A stretch of 64,000 nucleotides of DNA, taken from the NCBI GenBank assembly GCA_963781215.1, contig CAWAFE010000004.1, forward strand, positions 3,240 through 67,239, read 5' to 3'. The stretch is from AP-15 sp963781215 (GTDB taxonomy: Bacteria; Pseudomonadota; Alphaproteobacteria; ATCC43930; CGMCC-115725). Position 1 is the stretch's first letter, and each line of letters starts with the position of its first letter. A program made the position numbers and the translations under genes. Of this stretch, positions 1 to 9,214 are shown piece after piece. Below the pieces are notes generated by a model. That model searched no databases and was not told where the DNA came from. It saw only the letters and a program-made list of their open reading frames with translations.

Positions 1-2
1 TG

Positions 3-1143
<1,141 letters not shown>

Positions 1144-1154
<11 letters not shown>

Positions 1155-1611
1155 CGGTAACGGCACCGCGCTCAAACTGCGGGCCGAGGACGCCGATGAC
1201 CTGGCGGTGCTCTCGGCCTGCCTGCAGGACGCGCTGGTTGCCGTCCGCGATCTTGCCTTTGATCCGGAAGGGCGGATCTTCGTGCTGATCGCCAACCGGT
1301 TTCGCTGGGAGGGCGCTGGCGGCCCGGTACCCGGCGAGGCCGGGAACGAGCGCATCTTGTGCGGGGTCGCCTTTCGCGAGGTCGCCGGCGTCGCCTATCG
1401 CGGCTTCCGCCGCAGCGACGACGACCGGATCCTCTCGCTGCTGGCGATCCGTCCCGACGATGCCGGTGTCGACGGTGCCATCCTCCTCGAATTCTCCGGC
1501 GGGGCTGCGATCCGGATCGAGGCCGCCCGCATCCTCTGCCGGGCCAAGGATCTCGGCGAGCCCTGGCCCACGCCCTGGCGCCCGCGGCACGATGCCGAGG
1601 AGCCGGCGTGA
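1144..1611 (+). CDS. DUF2948 family protein
   Basis: An uncharacterised small protein (155 residues) of the DUF2948 family, which is known mainly by its fixed position next to murA and hisG/hisD in alphaproteobacteria. The ATG at 1144 lies 11 bases before the murA stop, giving an overlap, and begins MAPDGNGTALKLRAEDADDL; a longer open frame upstream lies inside murA and is ignored. The sequence is acidic with a C-terminal WRPRHDAEE tail and has no signal peptide or membrane segment, so a cytoplasmic protein is likely. No catalytic motif is visible. The stop overlaps the GTG start of hisG. Function unknown; context suggests only co-expression with cell-wall and histidine genes. Confidence 0.85.
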
Positions 1612-2288
1612 CGCAGCGCCTCGAAGACCGTTTGGTGATGGCGCTGCCGAACGGCCGCATTCTCGGCGAGGTGATGCCTCTCCTGCGCCGTGCCGGCATC
1701 GATCCCGAGCCTGCATTTGACGATCCGGATTCGCGCCAGCTGCGCTTTGCGACGAGCGACGACGGCCTCGACCTGGTCCGGGTGCGCAATTTCGACGTCG
1801 CCACCTTTGTCGCCTTCGGCGCCGCGCATCTGGGCGTCGCCGGCAACGACGTGCTGATGGAGTTCGACTACTCGGAGGTCTATGCCCCGCTAGACCTCGA
1901 CATCGGGCACTGCCACGTCGCGGTAGCGGCGGTGGCGGATTGCGCCGGCCGCGAGGAGATCAGGCGCTGGAGCCACATCCGGGTGGCGACAAAATACCCG
2001 GAGATCACCCGACGCCATTTCGGCGCCCGCGGCATCCAGGCCGAATGTATCAAGCTCAACGGTGCCATCGAGCTCGCCCCCAGGCTCGGCCTTTGCCGCC
2101 ACATCGTCGATCTGGTTCAAACCGGCGCCACGCTCGAAGCAAACGGGCTGGTCGAGATCGAGCGGATCGCCGAGATCAGCTCGCGGCTGATCGTCAACCG
2201 CCCGGCGCTAAAGACCCGGCCGGAAATGGTCGGCGGTTGGATCGACCGCTTGCGCGACGCGGTCGGCGCCGCCGGCGGCCCGAGGTAG
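1608..2288 (+). CDS. hisG: ATP phosphoribosyltransferase, short form
   Basis: HisG condenses ATP with PRPP in the first step of histidine synthesis. At 226 residues this is the short form, which in characterised bacteria is inactive alone and forms a hetero-octamer with the regulatory subunit HisZ. It starts MTQRLEDRLVMALPNGRI and carries the PRPP-binding signature DLVQTGATLEANGL near residues 167-180. The GTG start at 1608 overlaps the TGA of the upstream DUF2948 gene (GTGA), supporting coupling; the longer upstream open frame lies inside that gene. hisD follows 3 bases after the stop. No hisZ is visible in this window. Confidence 0.93.
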   Translation: MTQRLEDRLVMALPNGRILGEVMPLLRRAGIDPEPAFDDPDSRQLRFATSDDGLDLVRVRNFDVATFVAFGAAHLGVAGNDVLMEFDYSEVYAPLDLDIGHCHVAVAAVADCAGREEIRRWSHIRVATKYPEITRRHFGARGIQAECIKLNGAIELAPRLGLCRHIVDLVQTGATLEANGLVEIERIAEISSRLIVNRPALKTRPEMVGGWIDRLRDAVGAAGGPR

Positions 2289-2291
2289 CCG

Positions 2292-3596
2292 ATGCCGATC
2301 ACCCTGTCCACACGCGCACCCGATTTCGAGGCCGGCTTTCGCCGCCTGATCGAGGCAAAGCGGGAGAGTGCCGCCGATGTCGACGCGGCGGTCGCGGCGA
2401 TCGTCGAGGATGTCGCCCGCCGCGGCGATGCGGCGCTGAGCGAGTACACAAGCCGCTTCGACGGCGCCGATTTCGGAGCTGCCGGCCCTCGCCTCGCACG
2501 CCATCAAATCACAGCGGCCGCCGCGACGGTTCCGGCCGAGACGATGGCCGCGCTGCGGCTGGCGGCGGATAGGATCGAGAGCTTTCATCGCCGTCAGCTG
2601 CCGCCGCCGATCGATTACGTCGACGCGCTCGGGGTCAGGCTTGCCGCGCGCTGGCGCCCGCTGGCGGCGGTCGGGCTCTATGTCCCCGGCGGCACCGCCG
2701 CCTATCCCTCCTCGGTGCTGATGAACGCGATCCCGGCCAAGGTGGCGGGGGTCGAGAGGCTGGTGATGACCGTGCCGGCGCCGGACGGCGTGCTCAACCC
2801 GCTCGTTCTCGCCGCGGCCGATCTCGTTGGGATCGACGAAATCTACCGGATCGGCGGGGCACAGGCGGTGGCGGCGCTCGCTTACGGGACGGCGACGATC
2901 GCGCCGGTCGACAAGATCGTCGGGCCCGGGAACGCCTTTGTCGCGGCGGCCAAGCGCCGGGTTTTCGGCCGTGTCGGCATCGACCTGATCGCCGGCCCGT
3001 CCGAGATTCTGGTCGTCGCCGATCGGCACAACGACCCGGCATGGATTGCCGCCGACCTGTTGTCGCAGGCGGAGCACGACGAGGCGGCGCAGGCGATCCT
3101 CGTTGCCGACGACGCCGATTTCGCGCGGCGGGTCGAAGCCGCGGTCGAAGCCCACCTCGCCCGCCTGTCGCGGGCGGAAATCGCGCGCGCGAGCTGGGAG
3201 CGGAACGGCGCGGTCTTGCTGGTCGCTGATTGGAGCGAGGCGCCGGCCTTGATCGACCGGATCGCGCCCGAGCACCTCGAGCTGGCGCTCGACGAGGCCG
3301 ACGCGCTGGCCGATCGGGTCCATCACGCCGGTGCGATCTTTCTCGGCCGCTACACGCCCGAAGCGATCGGCGACTATATCGCCGGCCCCAACCATGTCCT
3401 GCCGACCGCGCGCAGCGCGCGCTTTTCATCCGGCCTCGGTGTCCTCGATTTTTTGAAGCGCAGCTCGCTCGTGCGTTGCGACGCGGCGAGCCTCGCCGCG
3501 CTCGGCCCCGCCGCGATCCGCCTCGCCGAGGCGGAAGGGCTCGACGCGCATGCGCTGTCGCTGTCGATCCGGCTCGGCCGACGGCGAGAGCGCTGA
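2292..3596 (+). CDS. hisD: Histidinol dehydrogenase
   Basis: HisD catalyses the last two steps of histidine synthesis, oxidising L-histidinol to histidine with two NAD+. Its 434 residues match the family length. Seen motifs include AGPSEILVVAD around residue 236, the zinc/catalytic region SQAEHDEAAQA around residues 258-268, and IAPEHLEL around 325. It starts with ATG three bases after the hisG stop, so hisG and hisD form one transcription unit. The following UPF0262 gene starts 10 bases downstream. Confidence 0.96.
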   Translation: MPITLSTRAPDFEAGFRRLIEAKRESAADVDAAVAAIVEDVARRGDAALSEYTSRFDGADFGAAGPRLARHQITAAAATVPAETMAALRLAADRIESFHRRQLPPPIDYVDALGVRLAARWRPLAAVGLYVPGGTAAYPSSVLMNAIPAKVAGVERLVMTVPAPDGVLNPLVLAAADLVGIDEIYRIGGAQAVAALAYGTATIAPVDKIVGPGNAFVAAAKRRVFGRVGIDLIAGPSEILVVADRHNDPAWIAADLLSQAEHDEAAQAILVADDADFARRVEAAVEAHLARLSRAEIARASWERNGAVLLVADWSEAPALIDRIAPEHLELALDEADALADRVHHAGAIFLGRYTPEAIGDYIAGPNHVLPTARSARFSSGLGVLDFLKRSSLVRCDAASLAALGPAAIRLAEAEGLDAHALSLSIRLGRRRER

Positions 3597-3606
3597 CCCG
3601 GCCGCC

Positions 3607-4083
3607 ATGGCCGACCAGAAGCAGCGGATCGCCGGCATCATTCTCGACGAGCACACCGTCGTCCGCCGCAGCCCCGATATCGAGCACGAGCGGGCGGTGG
3701 CGATCTTTGACCTCATCGAGGAAAACCAATTCGCGCCGGCTTCGGGCCTCGAAGGGCCGTTCCACCTGCATCTGGCGATCGAGGAGAACCGGCTGGCGAT
3801 CCAGATTCGCTCGGAGGCGGCTGGGGCGTGCGAGACGATCGTGCTGCCGCTCGCCCCGTTTCGCGGCATCGTCCGCGATTATTTCATGGTCTGCGAGAGC
3901 TATTACGAGGCGATCCGCCGTTCGAGCCTGGCGCAGATCGAGGCGATCGATGTGGGCCGGCGCTCGCTACACGACGAGGGCTCGACCTTGCTGATGGAGC
4001 GGCTCGGCGACAAGGTCGCGATCGACCACGGCACCGCCCGGCGGCTCTTCACCTTGATCTGCGTACTGCATCTGCGCGGATGA
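3607..4083 (+). CDS. UPF0262 family protein
   Basis: A 158-residue conserved alphaproteobacterial protein of unknown function (UPF0262). The chosen ATG at 3607 gives MADQKQRIAGIILDE; upstream in-frame sequence belongs to hisD. Family-like features are the EHERAVAIFDLIEEN segment near residue 28 and the C-terminal LFTLICVLHLRG. It has no signal peptide and no obvious catalytic motif. In many alphaproteobacteria this gene sits between hisD and a low-molecular-weight phosphatase or maf; here maf follows 7 bases after the stop and no phosphatase gene is present. Confidence 0.85.
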   Translation: MADQKQRIAGIILDEHTVVRRSPDIEHERAVAIFDLIEENQFAPASGLEGPFHLHLAIEENRLAIQIRSEAAGACETIVLPLAPFRGIVRDYFMVCESYYEAIRRSSLAQIEAIDVGRRSLHDEGSTLLMERLGDKVAIDHGTARRLFTLICVLHLRG

Positions 4084-4090
4084 GCCTCGC

Positions 4091-4687
4091 GTGACCGGGC
4101 CGCTCCTCGTGCTTGCCTCGGCCTCGCCGCGCCGGCTCGAATTGCTCCGCCAGATCGGGATCGAGCCCGACCGTGTCGACCCCGCCGAGATCGACGAGAC
4201 CCCGCAGCCGGGCGAGGAGCCGGCGGCCCATGCCCTTCGCCTCGCCGAGGAAAAGGCGCGGGCAGTGCTGCCCCGCCATTCCGGCGCCTATATCCTCGCT
4301 GCCGACACCGTCGTCGCCTGCGGCCGGCGCATCCTCCCCAAGACCCTGGACGAGGCGAGCGCGCGGCGCTGCCTGGAGCTGTTGTCCGGGCGGCGTCATC
4401 GCGTCCATTCCGGCGTAGCGCTCTTCGATCCCGCCGGCCGGATGTGGCTCCGCCATGTCGAAAGCCGGGTCGGCTTCAAGCATCTGAGCGCGGCGGAGAT
4501 CGCGGCCTATCTCCACAGCGGCGAATGGCGCGGCAAGGCCGGCGGCTACGCGATCCAGGGCCGCGCCGCCGTCCTTATCCGCTGGCTCAGCGGCTCCTAT
4601 TCGAACGTGGTCGGGCTGCCGCTGTTCGAGACGGCGCAGTTGCTGGCGGGCCACGGATGTCATCCGAATTGCCCCGCGAGCTTGTAA
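4091..4687 (+). CDS. maf: Maf-like nucleoside triphosphate pyrophosphatase
   Basis: Maf/YceF/YhdE proteins hydrolyse non-canonical or canonical nucleoside triphosphates to monophosphates and have been linked to septum control. The 198-residue product has the N-terminal SASPRRLELL nucleotide-binding motif at residues 10-19, the catalytic Asp in AADTVVA near residue 72, and the conserved RGKAGGYAIQG loop near residue 147-157. The GTG start at 4091 follows the UPF0262 stop by 7 bases. Its 3' end overlaps the start of the RNase G gene by 31 bases in another frame, so expression is probably coupled. Confidence 0.93.
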   Translation: MTGPLLVLASASPRRLELLRQIGIEPDRVDPAEIDETPQPGEEPAAHALRLAEEKARAVLPRHSGAYILAADTVVACGRRILPKTLDEASARRCLELLSGRRHRVHSGVALFDPAGRMWLRHVESRVGFKHLSAAEIAAYLHSGEWRGKAGGYAIQGRAAVLIRWLSGSYSNVVGLPLFETAQLLAGHGCHPNCPASL

Positions 4688-6099
4688 TCGCTGCCGGGCC
4701 CGGCGAGTGGCGCGCGGCGCTGGTCGAGGATGGCGCCGCGGTCGAGCTCTATGTCGAGCGCGGCGACCGCGCCGAGGCGGGAGCCGTTTACCTCGGCCGA
4801 GTGCAGCGACTGCTGCCGGCGCTCGGCGCCGTCCTCGTCGATATCGGCGGCGATCGCCCGGCGTTTTTGCCGCAGCGCGAAACCGCTCCGCGCGGCCGGC
4901 GGCTCGATGAAGGCGAGCGCGTGGTCGTGCAGGTCCGCCGCGAAGCCCAGGGCGGCAAGGCGGCGCGGCTGACAATGGCCGCGGTGCTGCGCGGCAAGCT
5001 CATCGAGCTGGTGGCGGGCCGCCCAGGCATCGCCGGCGATGAGGAGCGGTCGCCCGAAGATCGCGACCGGCTGCTGGCGGCGGTGCGTGCCGGCCCCCAC
5101 CCCGACCCTCCCCCGTGGCCACGGGGGAGGGAGGGACCCGTCGCGCCAGCGATGGGAGGGTGGGGGCCGGCACGCACCGAAATCGGACTCAGGCTCCTCC
5201 GATCGGCTCCCGTCGATGCTCTGACGGACGAAGCAGCGATCCTCTTGCGGCGCTGGCAAGACATCTTCGACCGCGCCACCCGCCTCGACCCGCCGGCCCG
5301 GCTCGACCCGCCCTCCACCTTCGCCACGGCGCTCGCGAATACATCGACGGCCGCGCCTGAGCGCATTCTCGCCGACGAGCCGGCGGCAATCCCGGAAATC
5401 CGCGCTGCCTTTCCTAATGCCGAGGTCACTCACCAGCCGGAAACCGAGTGGCCGATCGACCTCGACGCCGTCTTCGAGGGGGCCTTGGCGCCGACCATCG
5501 GCCTCGACAACCGCGGTTCCATTCATGTCGAAACGACCCGCGCGGCGGTGCTGATCGATGTCGATACCGGGACGCCGGAGACGGGATCGCCGGAGCGCGC
5601 GGCACTGGCGGCCAATCTCGCCGCCGTGGCGGTGATCGCCCGCGAGATCCGGCTGCGCAATCTGGGCGGCGGGATCGTCGTCGATTTTGTCGGACTCGAC
5701 CGCCCGCGGCTGCGCGAGCGGGTGCGTGCGGCCCTTGCCGAAGCGCTTGCGCGCGATCCCGCCGCGCCGCAGATCCTCGGCTGGACCCGGCTCGGCCATC
5801 TCGAGCTGGTGCGGCCCCGCCGCGGCCGCCCGCTCGCCGAGGCATTGCTCGAACCAGGGAGAGGATTGATCAAGACGGCGGTTACGCTCGCGCACGAAGC
5901 ATTGCACGCCTTGCGAGGCGAGGCGCGGGCGCAGCCGGGTTATGGCTGGTGCCTCAGGGTGGCACCCGAGGTCGCCGGGGCGTTGGCCGGGCCCGCCGCC
6001 GGTGCGCTGCGCGCGCTCGAAGTCCGCCTGGCGCGCAAAATCAAGGTCATCGCCGAATCGGATCGCGCATGCGAGCGGTTCGAGATCATCCGAATGTGA
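4657..6099 (+). CDS. rng: Ribonuclease E/G family protein (RNase G-like) with palindrome insert
   Basis: An endoribonuclease of the RNase E/G family (480 residues), short like RNase G and without the long scaffold tail of RNase E. The N-terminal S1-like region contains GAVYLGRVQRLLPALGAVL. The catalytic-site motifs are LIDVDTG near residue 299 and IVVDFVGLD near 341, matching the two metal-binding aspartates of the family. The ATG at 4657 overlaps maf. Residues about 143-172 are rich in Pro, Gly and Arg and are encoded by a perfect inverted repeat (5083-5177) that keeps the frame open; this stretch is not part of the normal family fold and is best read as an inserted repeat element. yacG follows 16 bases downstream. 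Confidence 0.92.
   Translation: MSSELPRELVIAAGPGEWRAALVEDGAAVELYVERGDRAEAGAVYLGRVQRLLPALGAVLVDIGGDRPAFLPQRETAPRGRRLDEGERVVVQVRREAQGGKAARLTMAAVLRGKLIELVAGRPGIAGDEERSPEDRDRLLAAVRAGPHPDPPPWPRGREGPVAPAMGGWGPARTEIGLRLLRSAPVDALTDEAAILLRRWQDIFDRATRLDPPARLDPPSTFATALANTSTAAPERILADEPAAIPEIRAAFPNAEVTHQPETEWPIDLDAVFEGALAPTIGLDNRGSIHVETTRAAVLIDVDTGTPETGSPERAALAANLAAVAVIAREIRLRNLGGGIVVDFVGLDRPRLRERVRAALAEALARDPAAPQILGWTRLGHLELVRPRRGRPLAEALLEPGRGLIKTAVTLAHEALHALRGEARAQPGYGWCLRVAPEVAGALAGPAAGALRALEVRLARKIKVIAESDRACERFEIIRM
5083..5177. repeat. Nested palindromic element inside rng
   Basis: Perfect 20-bp inverted repeat: the left arm at 5083-5102 is the exact reverse complement of the right arm at 5158-5177. 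Between them lies a second perfect 26-bp palindrome at 5106-5131 (CCCTCCCCCGTGG and its complement). The element is translated in frame as a Pro/Gly/Arg-rich loop of RNase G. It resembles the GC-rich intergenic palindromes common in alphaproteobacterial genomes, here found within a coding region. Confidence 0.9.
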
Positions 6100-6115
6100 T
6101 TATATCGGTTCCGCT

Positions 6116-6307
6116 ATGCCCCCCGATTCGTCGATCCCGCCACCGCCGCCGATCCGTCGCTGCCCGATCTGCGGCAAGCCGGCGACGCCCGGAAACCGGC
6201 CGTTCTGCTCGCCGCGCTGCGCGCAAATCGACCTCGGCCGCTGGCTCAAGGGCAACTACCGCATCCCGACCGACGAGCCGCCGGACGACGACGACGAAAC
6301 GCGTTGA
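6116..6307 (+). CDS. yacG: DNA gyrase inhibitor YacG
   Basis: A 63-residue zinc-ribbon protein. In E. coli, YacG binds GyrB and inhibits gyrase. The four zinc ligands are visible as CPIC near residues 16-19 and CSPRC near residues 32-36, followed by the family motif IDLGRWLKGNYRIP and an acidic tail (DDDDE). The ATG at 6116 is the first in frame after rng; longer frames overlap rng and are ignored. Its position after rng is the standard alphaproteobacterial arrangement. It ends the housekeeping cluster. Confidence 0.93.
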   Translation: MPPDSSIPPPPPIRRCPICGKPATPGNRPFCSPRCAQIDLGRWLKGNYRIPTDEPPDDDDETR

Positions 6308-6384
6308 GCAGCGGATCGATCGCGGGTTGACCCGATCGACACAAGCCGCGAGCATCTCTGACGCCAATGCGCAACGGGGGCAGG

Positions 6385-7029
6385 ATGAGCGCGTCGCCGC
6401 CGGCCGATGATTATGGCGTGATCTATGCGGATCCGCCTTGGACCTTCTCGACCTATTCGCGGAAGGGCAAAGGCCGCAGCGCCGAAGCCTATTACGATTG
6501 CATGTCTATTGAGGAGATAAAGGCTGTTCCTGTCAAAGAATGGGCAGCGAAAGATTCCGTTCTACTTCTGTGGACAACCGACCCGTTGTTAGAAAAGGCG
6601 TTAGCGGTCATACATGCGTGGGGCTTCACTTATAAAACCGTGGGTTTCTATTGGGCAAAGCTAAAACGCTCGGTACCGCGCGACCTATACAACGATCGGA
6701 GTTTTTTCAGCGGACTTGGGTTCTGGACGCGCGCAAACCCGGAATTATGCTTATTGGCGACGCGCGGCAGCCCGCATCGGCGCAAAGCGAACGTCCAGAA
6801 GCTGGTGATTTCGCCTCGGCGGGAACACAGCCGTAAGCCGGACGAAGTTTATGAGAGAATTGAGGCTCTGTGTGAAGGACCCTACCTGGAAATTTTTGCT
6901 CGCAGCGCCCGAGATGGCTGGCATAATTTCGGTATTGAGGCGGATGCTTTCGAAGCGGGCAGAATTCCAACCCGGCGGTGGGCGTCAACCGGCTATCCAG
7001 ATGCCAAAGCGGCAATATCCGATGATTAG
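6385..7029 (+). CDS. MT-A70 family adenine-N6 methyltransferase
   Basis: A 214-residue member of the MT-A70 family, S-adenosylmethionine-dependent adenine-N6 methyltransferases often carried by phages and genomic islands. The catalytic motif DPPW lies near residue 17 (YADPPWTFSTY). The downstream NPELCLLATRG and HSRKPDEVYERIE segments are typical of phage-type members. The ATG at 6385 follows a purine-rich GGGGGCAGG; an alternative in-frame ATG lies at 6367. From about 6500 to 7040 the base composition is visibly AT-richer and codon choice differs from neighbours, indicating transfer. No restriction endonuclease is adjacent, so it looks like an orphan DNA methyltransferase. Whether DNA or RNA is the substrate cannot be told. 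Confidence 0.85.
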   Translation: MSASPPADDYGVIYADPPWTFSTYSRKGKGRSAEAYYDCMSIEEIKAVPVKEWAAKDSVLLLWTTDPLLEKALAVIHAWGFTYKTVGFYWAKLKRSVPRDLYNDRSFFSGLGFWTRANPELCLLATRGSPHRRKANVQKLVISPRREHSRKPDEVYERIEALCEGPYLEIFARSARDGWHNFGIEADAFEAGRIPTRRWASTGYPDAKAAISDD

Positions 7030-7068
7030 CCCGTCCTATTCATGATGATGGCAGTGGCGGCGCTGTGA

Positions 7069-7300
7069 GGCTCTCGGTTTTCAAGCACCGCGACCTGGGC
7101 CAACCAGACCTTCAGCAGCCTCGGCGTGACGCCTGGTTCCTATAAATGGACGTGGGGGAGCGGGGCGGACGCGGACTTCTTCCAGCTCGACATCGTCGAG
7201 GGCGCGGCGGCAGTGCCAGAACCCTCCAGCATTCTGCTGTTGGCGCTGCCCCTTGGCCTCGTTGTGCTGCTCACTGTGCTGGGGCCGGGATCGAGATTTA
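7069..7300 (+). pseudogene. C-terminal fragment of a PEP-CTERM sorting-domain protein
   Basis: The plus frame running through 7084 reads a segment typical of exported PEP-CTERM proteins (SSLGVTPGSYKWTWGSGA), then VPEPSS at about 7215 and a hydrophobic run of about 17 residues (ILLLALPLGLVVLLTVL). PEP-CTERM tails are recognised by exosortase in exopolysaccharide-producing bacteria. The frame has a stop at 7066-7068 just upstream, no start codon for a full protein, and the terminal Arg cluster is replaced by unrelated sequence. It is therefore an orphan tail, not a working gene. No exosortase gene is in the window. Confidence 0.6.
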
Positions 7301-7547
7301 TCGAAACTGCACCAAAGGGGATAACCTGGCTCGAATTTTCGATCGGAAGGGGTAGGCATCGGCCAGCAATCGCGCCCATGCCGCTTGCGAAGCATGAATT
7401 TAGAGGAAAGGAAAATTCTATCGTCCAGATGCCTGGTTATGGACGCATAAGCCAGTGGTGCGGTTCTCTTGACTATGAAATCGGGACCGGGGGTGCAATT
7501 TTAGACGTTCTTAACCGCCGGGACCCGTCCGGCAGCACTACAAATGG

Positions 7548-7795
7548 CTGCGGATGGCGCGGGACGGCGGCCTTGCCGCCTACGGCCCCAGCCTCGTGCA
7601 GATTGATCGCCAGCAGATCTTCGACCGCTCGCAGCCCATTTGCGCGGGATCAAACCGGCCGATATCCCGGTCGAGCAGCCTGAGAATTCGAGCCGATGAT
7701 CACCCTGAAGACAGCCAAGGCGCTCGGCCTCACGCATTGCCGCAATCGCTGCTTGGCGGGCCGACGAGGTGATCGAACGACGGGGTCGCGAACCG
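7548..7795 (+). pseudogene. Remnant of an ABC transporter substrate-binding protein gene
   Basis: Short stretches in different plus frames match, in order, the C-terminus of PF04392-type ABC substrate-binding proteins: GGLAAYGPSLVQIDR (about 7563-7607), LRGIKPADIPVEQP (about 7640-7680), MITLKTAKALGLT (about 7696-7734) and a shifted ADEVIE-like end. Each piece is in a new frame, so several indels have accumulated. These proteins are very common in Rhodospirillales and Bradyrhizobium-type genomes. No intact reading frame remains. The stretch 7300-7547 between this and the PEP-CTERM fragment holds nothing recognisable. Confidence 0.65.
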
Positions 7796-7917
7796 TTCCC
7801 GCGCACCGGCAGCGGAGCAGGTTCCGGGCCTGTCCCTGCGGGCCATCGCGGAACGACAGGCGACTACCTTTCGGCAACTGATTGACGCCGAGTGGCGTTC
7901 GCCTATCGTCGCGCCCC

Positions 7918-9120
7918 ATGCCTTCCGCCGCGGCCGCCCGCCGCACCGTCCTGCTGCTGGCGCTCTGCCAGGCCCTGGCGATGACCGGGCAGAGCATCCT
8001 CGGCACCACCGCGGCGATCGTCGGCAACATCCTCGCCGCCGACAAGGCGCTGTCGACCTTGCCGGTGGCGGTGCAGATGACGGGCACCATGCTGGCGACG
8101 GTGCCGGCTGCGCTGTTGATGGCCCGGATCGGACGCCGCGGCGGGTTCTGGACGGGGGCCGCGATCGGCGTCGCCGGCGCCTCGGTCGCGGCGGCGGCGA
8201 TCTTCGCCCAGTCCTTCGTGCTGTTCTGCGTCGGCACCTTTCTGATCGGCGCCAACACCGGCTTTGTCCAGCAATACCGCTTCGCCGCCTCAGAGGCTGC
8301 CGACGACGCCTTCCGCTCGAAGGCGATTTCGCTGGTGCTGGCGGGCGGCGTGGTGTCGGGCCTGTTCGGGCCGGAGACGGCGAAATGGTCGCGCGACCTC
8401 TTCGCTCCGGTCGCCTTTGCCGGCTGCTACGCGATGATTGCCGTCCTCTGCCTCGCCTCGGCGGCGCTGTTGTGCCTGGTTCGCCTGCCGCGGCCCGCGG
8501 CGGTTGCGCTGCGCAGCGGCGGTCGGCCGCTCCTCGAGATCGCCGTGCAACCGCTCTTTATCGTCGCGGCACTCGCCGGCATGGTCGGATACGGGGTCAT
8601 GTCGGCGGTCATGACGGCGACGCCGATCGCCATGCTCGGCTGCGGCTTTACTTTCCCCGACGCGGCCTTCGTGATCCAGTGGCACGCGCTCGGCATGTAT
8701 GCGCCGAGCTTTTTTACGGGCCATCTGATCGGCCGGTTCGGGGTCACCTCGATCCTGTTGACTGGAGCCCTCATGCTGCTCGCCTGCGCCGTGATCAACC
8801 TCTCCGGCGTGAGCGAAGTTCATTTCTGGTCGGCTCTGGTGCTGCTTGGGATCGGCTGGAATTTTCTGTTCGTGGGTGCAACGACGCTCCTCACCCGCAC
8901 CTACGCCACGAACGAAAAGGCAAAGGTACAGGCGCTCAACGATTTCCTGATCTTCGGCACCGTCGCGCTCTCATCCTTTTCTTCGGGGGCGCTGTTGACC
9001 GGCTTTGGCTGGAGCAGCGTTCAGATCGCCGTCCTCCCCTTCGTCGCCGTCGCGGTCCTGGCCGTCGCCTGGCTCAGGCTGCGGTCCTGGCGAGCCGCAC
9101 CCCGATACGCCGGGTCATAG
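7918..9120 (+). CDS. MFS transporter
   Basis: A 400-residue inner-membrane transporter of the major facilitator superfamily. About 12 hydrophobic segments can be traced, beginning TVLLLALCQALAMTGQSI, with the cytoplasmic MFS loop signature represented by ALLMARIGRRGGFWTGAAIG after the third segment. The overall pattern resembles the YnfM/unknown-substrate MFS group. The ATG at 7918 is preferred over the upstream one at 7882 because it places the first membrane segment near the N-terminus. It is followed by a 94-base gap and hppA. The substrate cannot be predicted from sequence. Confidence 0.85.
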   Translation: MPSAAAARRTVLLLALCQALAMTGQSILGTTAAIVGNILAADKALSTLPVAVQMTGTMLATVPAALLMARIGRRGGFWTGAAIGVAGASVAAAAIFAQSFVLFCVGTFLIGANTGFVQQYRFAASEAADDAFRSKAISLVLAGGVVSGLFGPETAKWSRDLFAPVAFAGCYAMIAVLCLASAALLCLVRLPRPAAVALRSGGRPLLEIAVQPLFIVAALAGMVGYGVMSAVMTATPIAMLGCGFTFPDAAFVIQWHALGMYAPSFFTGHLIGRFGVTSILLTGALMLLACAVINLSGVSEVHFWSALVLLGIGWNFLFVGATTLLTRTYATNEKAKVQALNDFLIFGTVALSSFSSGALLTGFGWSSVQIAVLPFVAVAVLAVAWLRLRSWRAAPRYAGS

Positions 9121-9214
9121 GCTTGCGATAGTTTGGTTGCCGGCTGATCGCGCTTCTGGCATGTTCGGCCGCCCCCCTGCTGCATTTCGAATCCCCATTG
9201 AGGGAACCTCCAGG

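Noticed and set aside
2208..3395. Long minus-strand frame opposite hisD
   Set aside because: Antisense shadow of a well-conserved gene; no recognisable motif.
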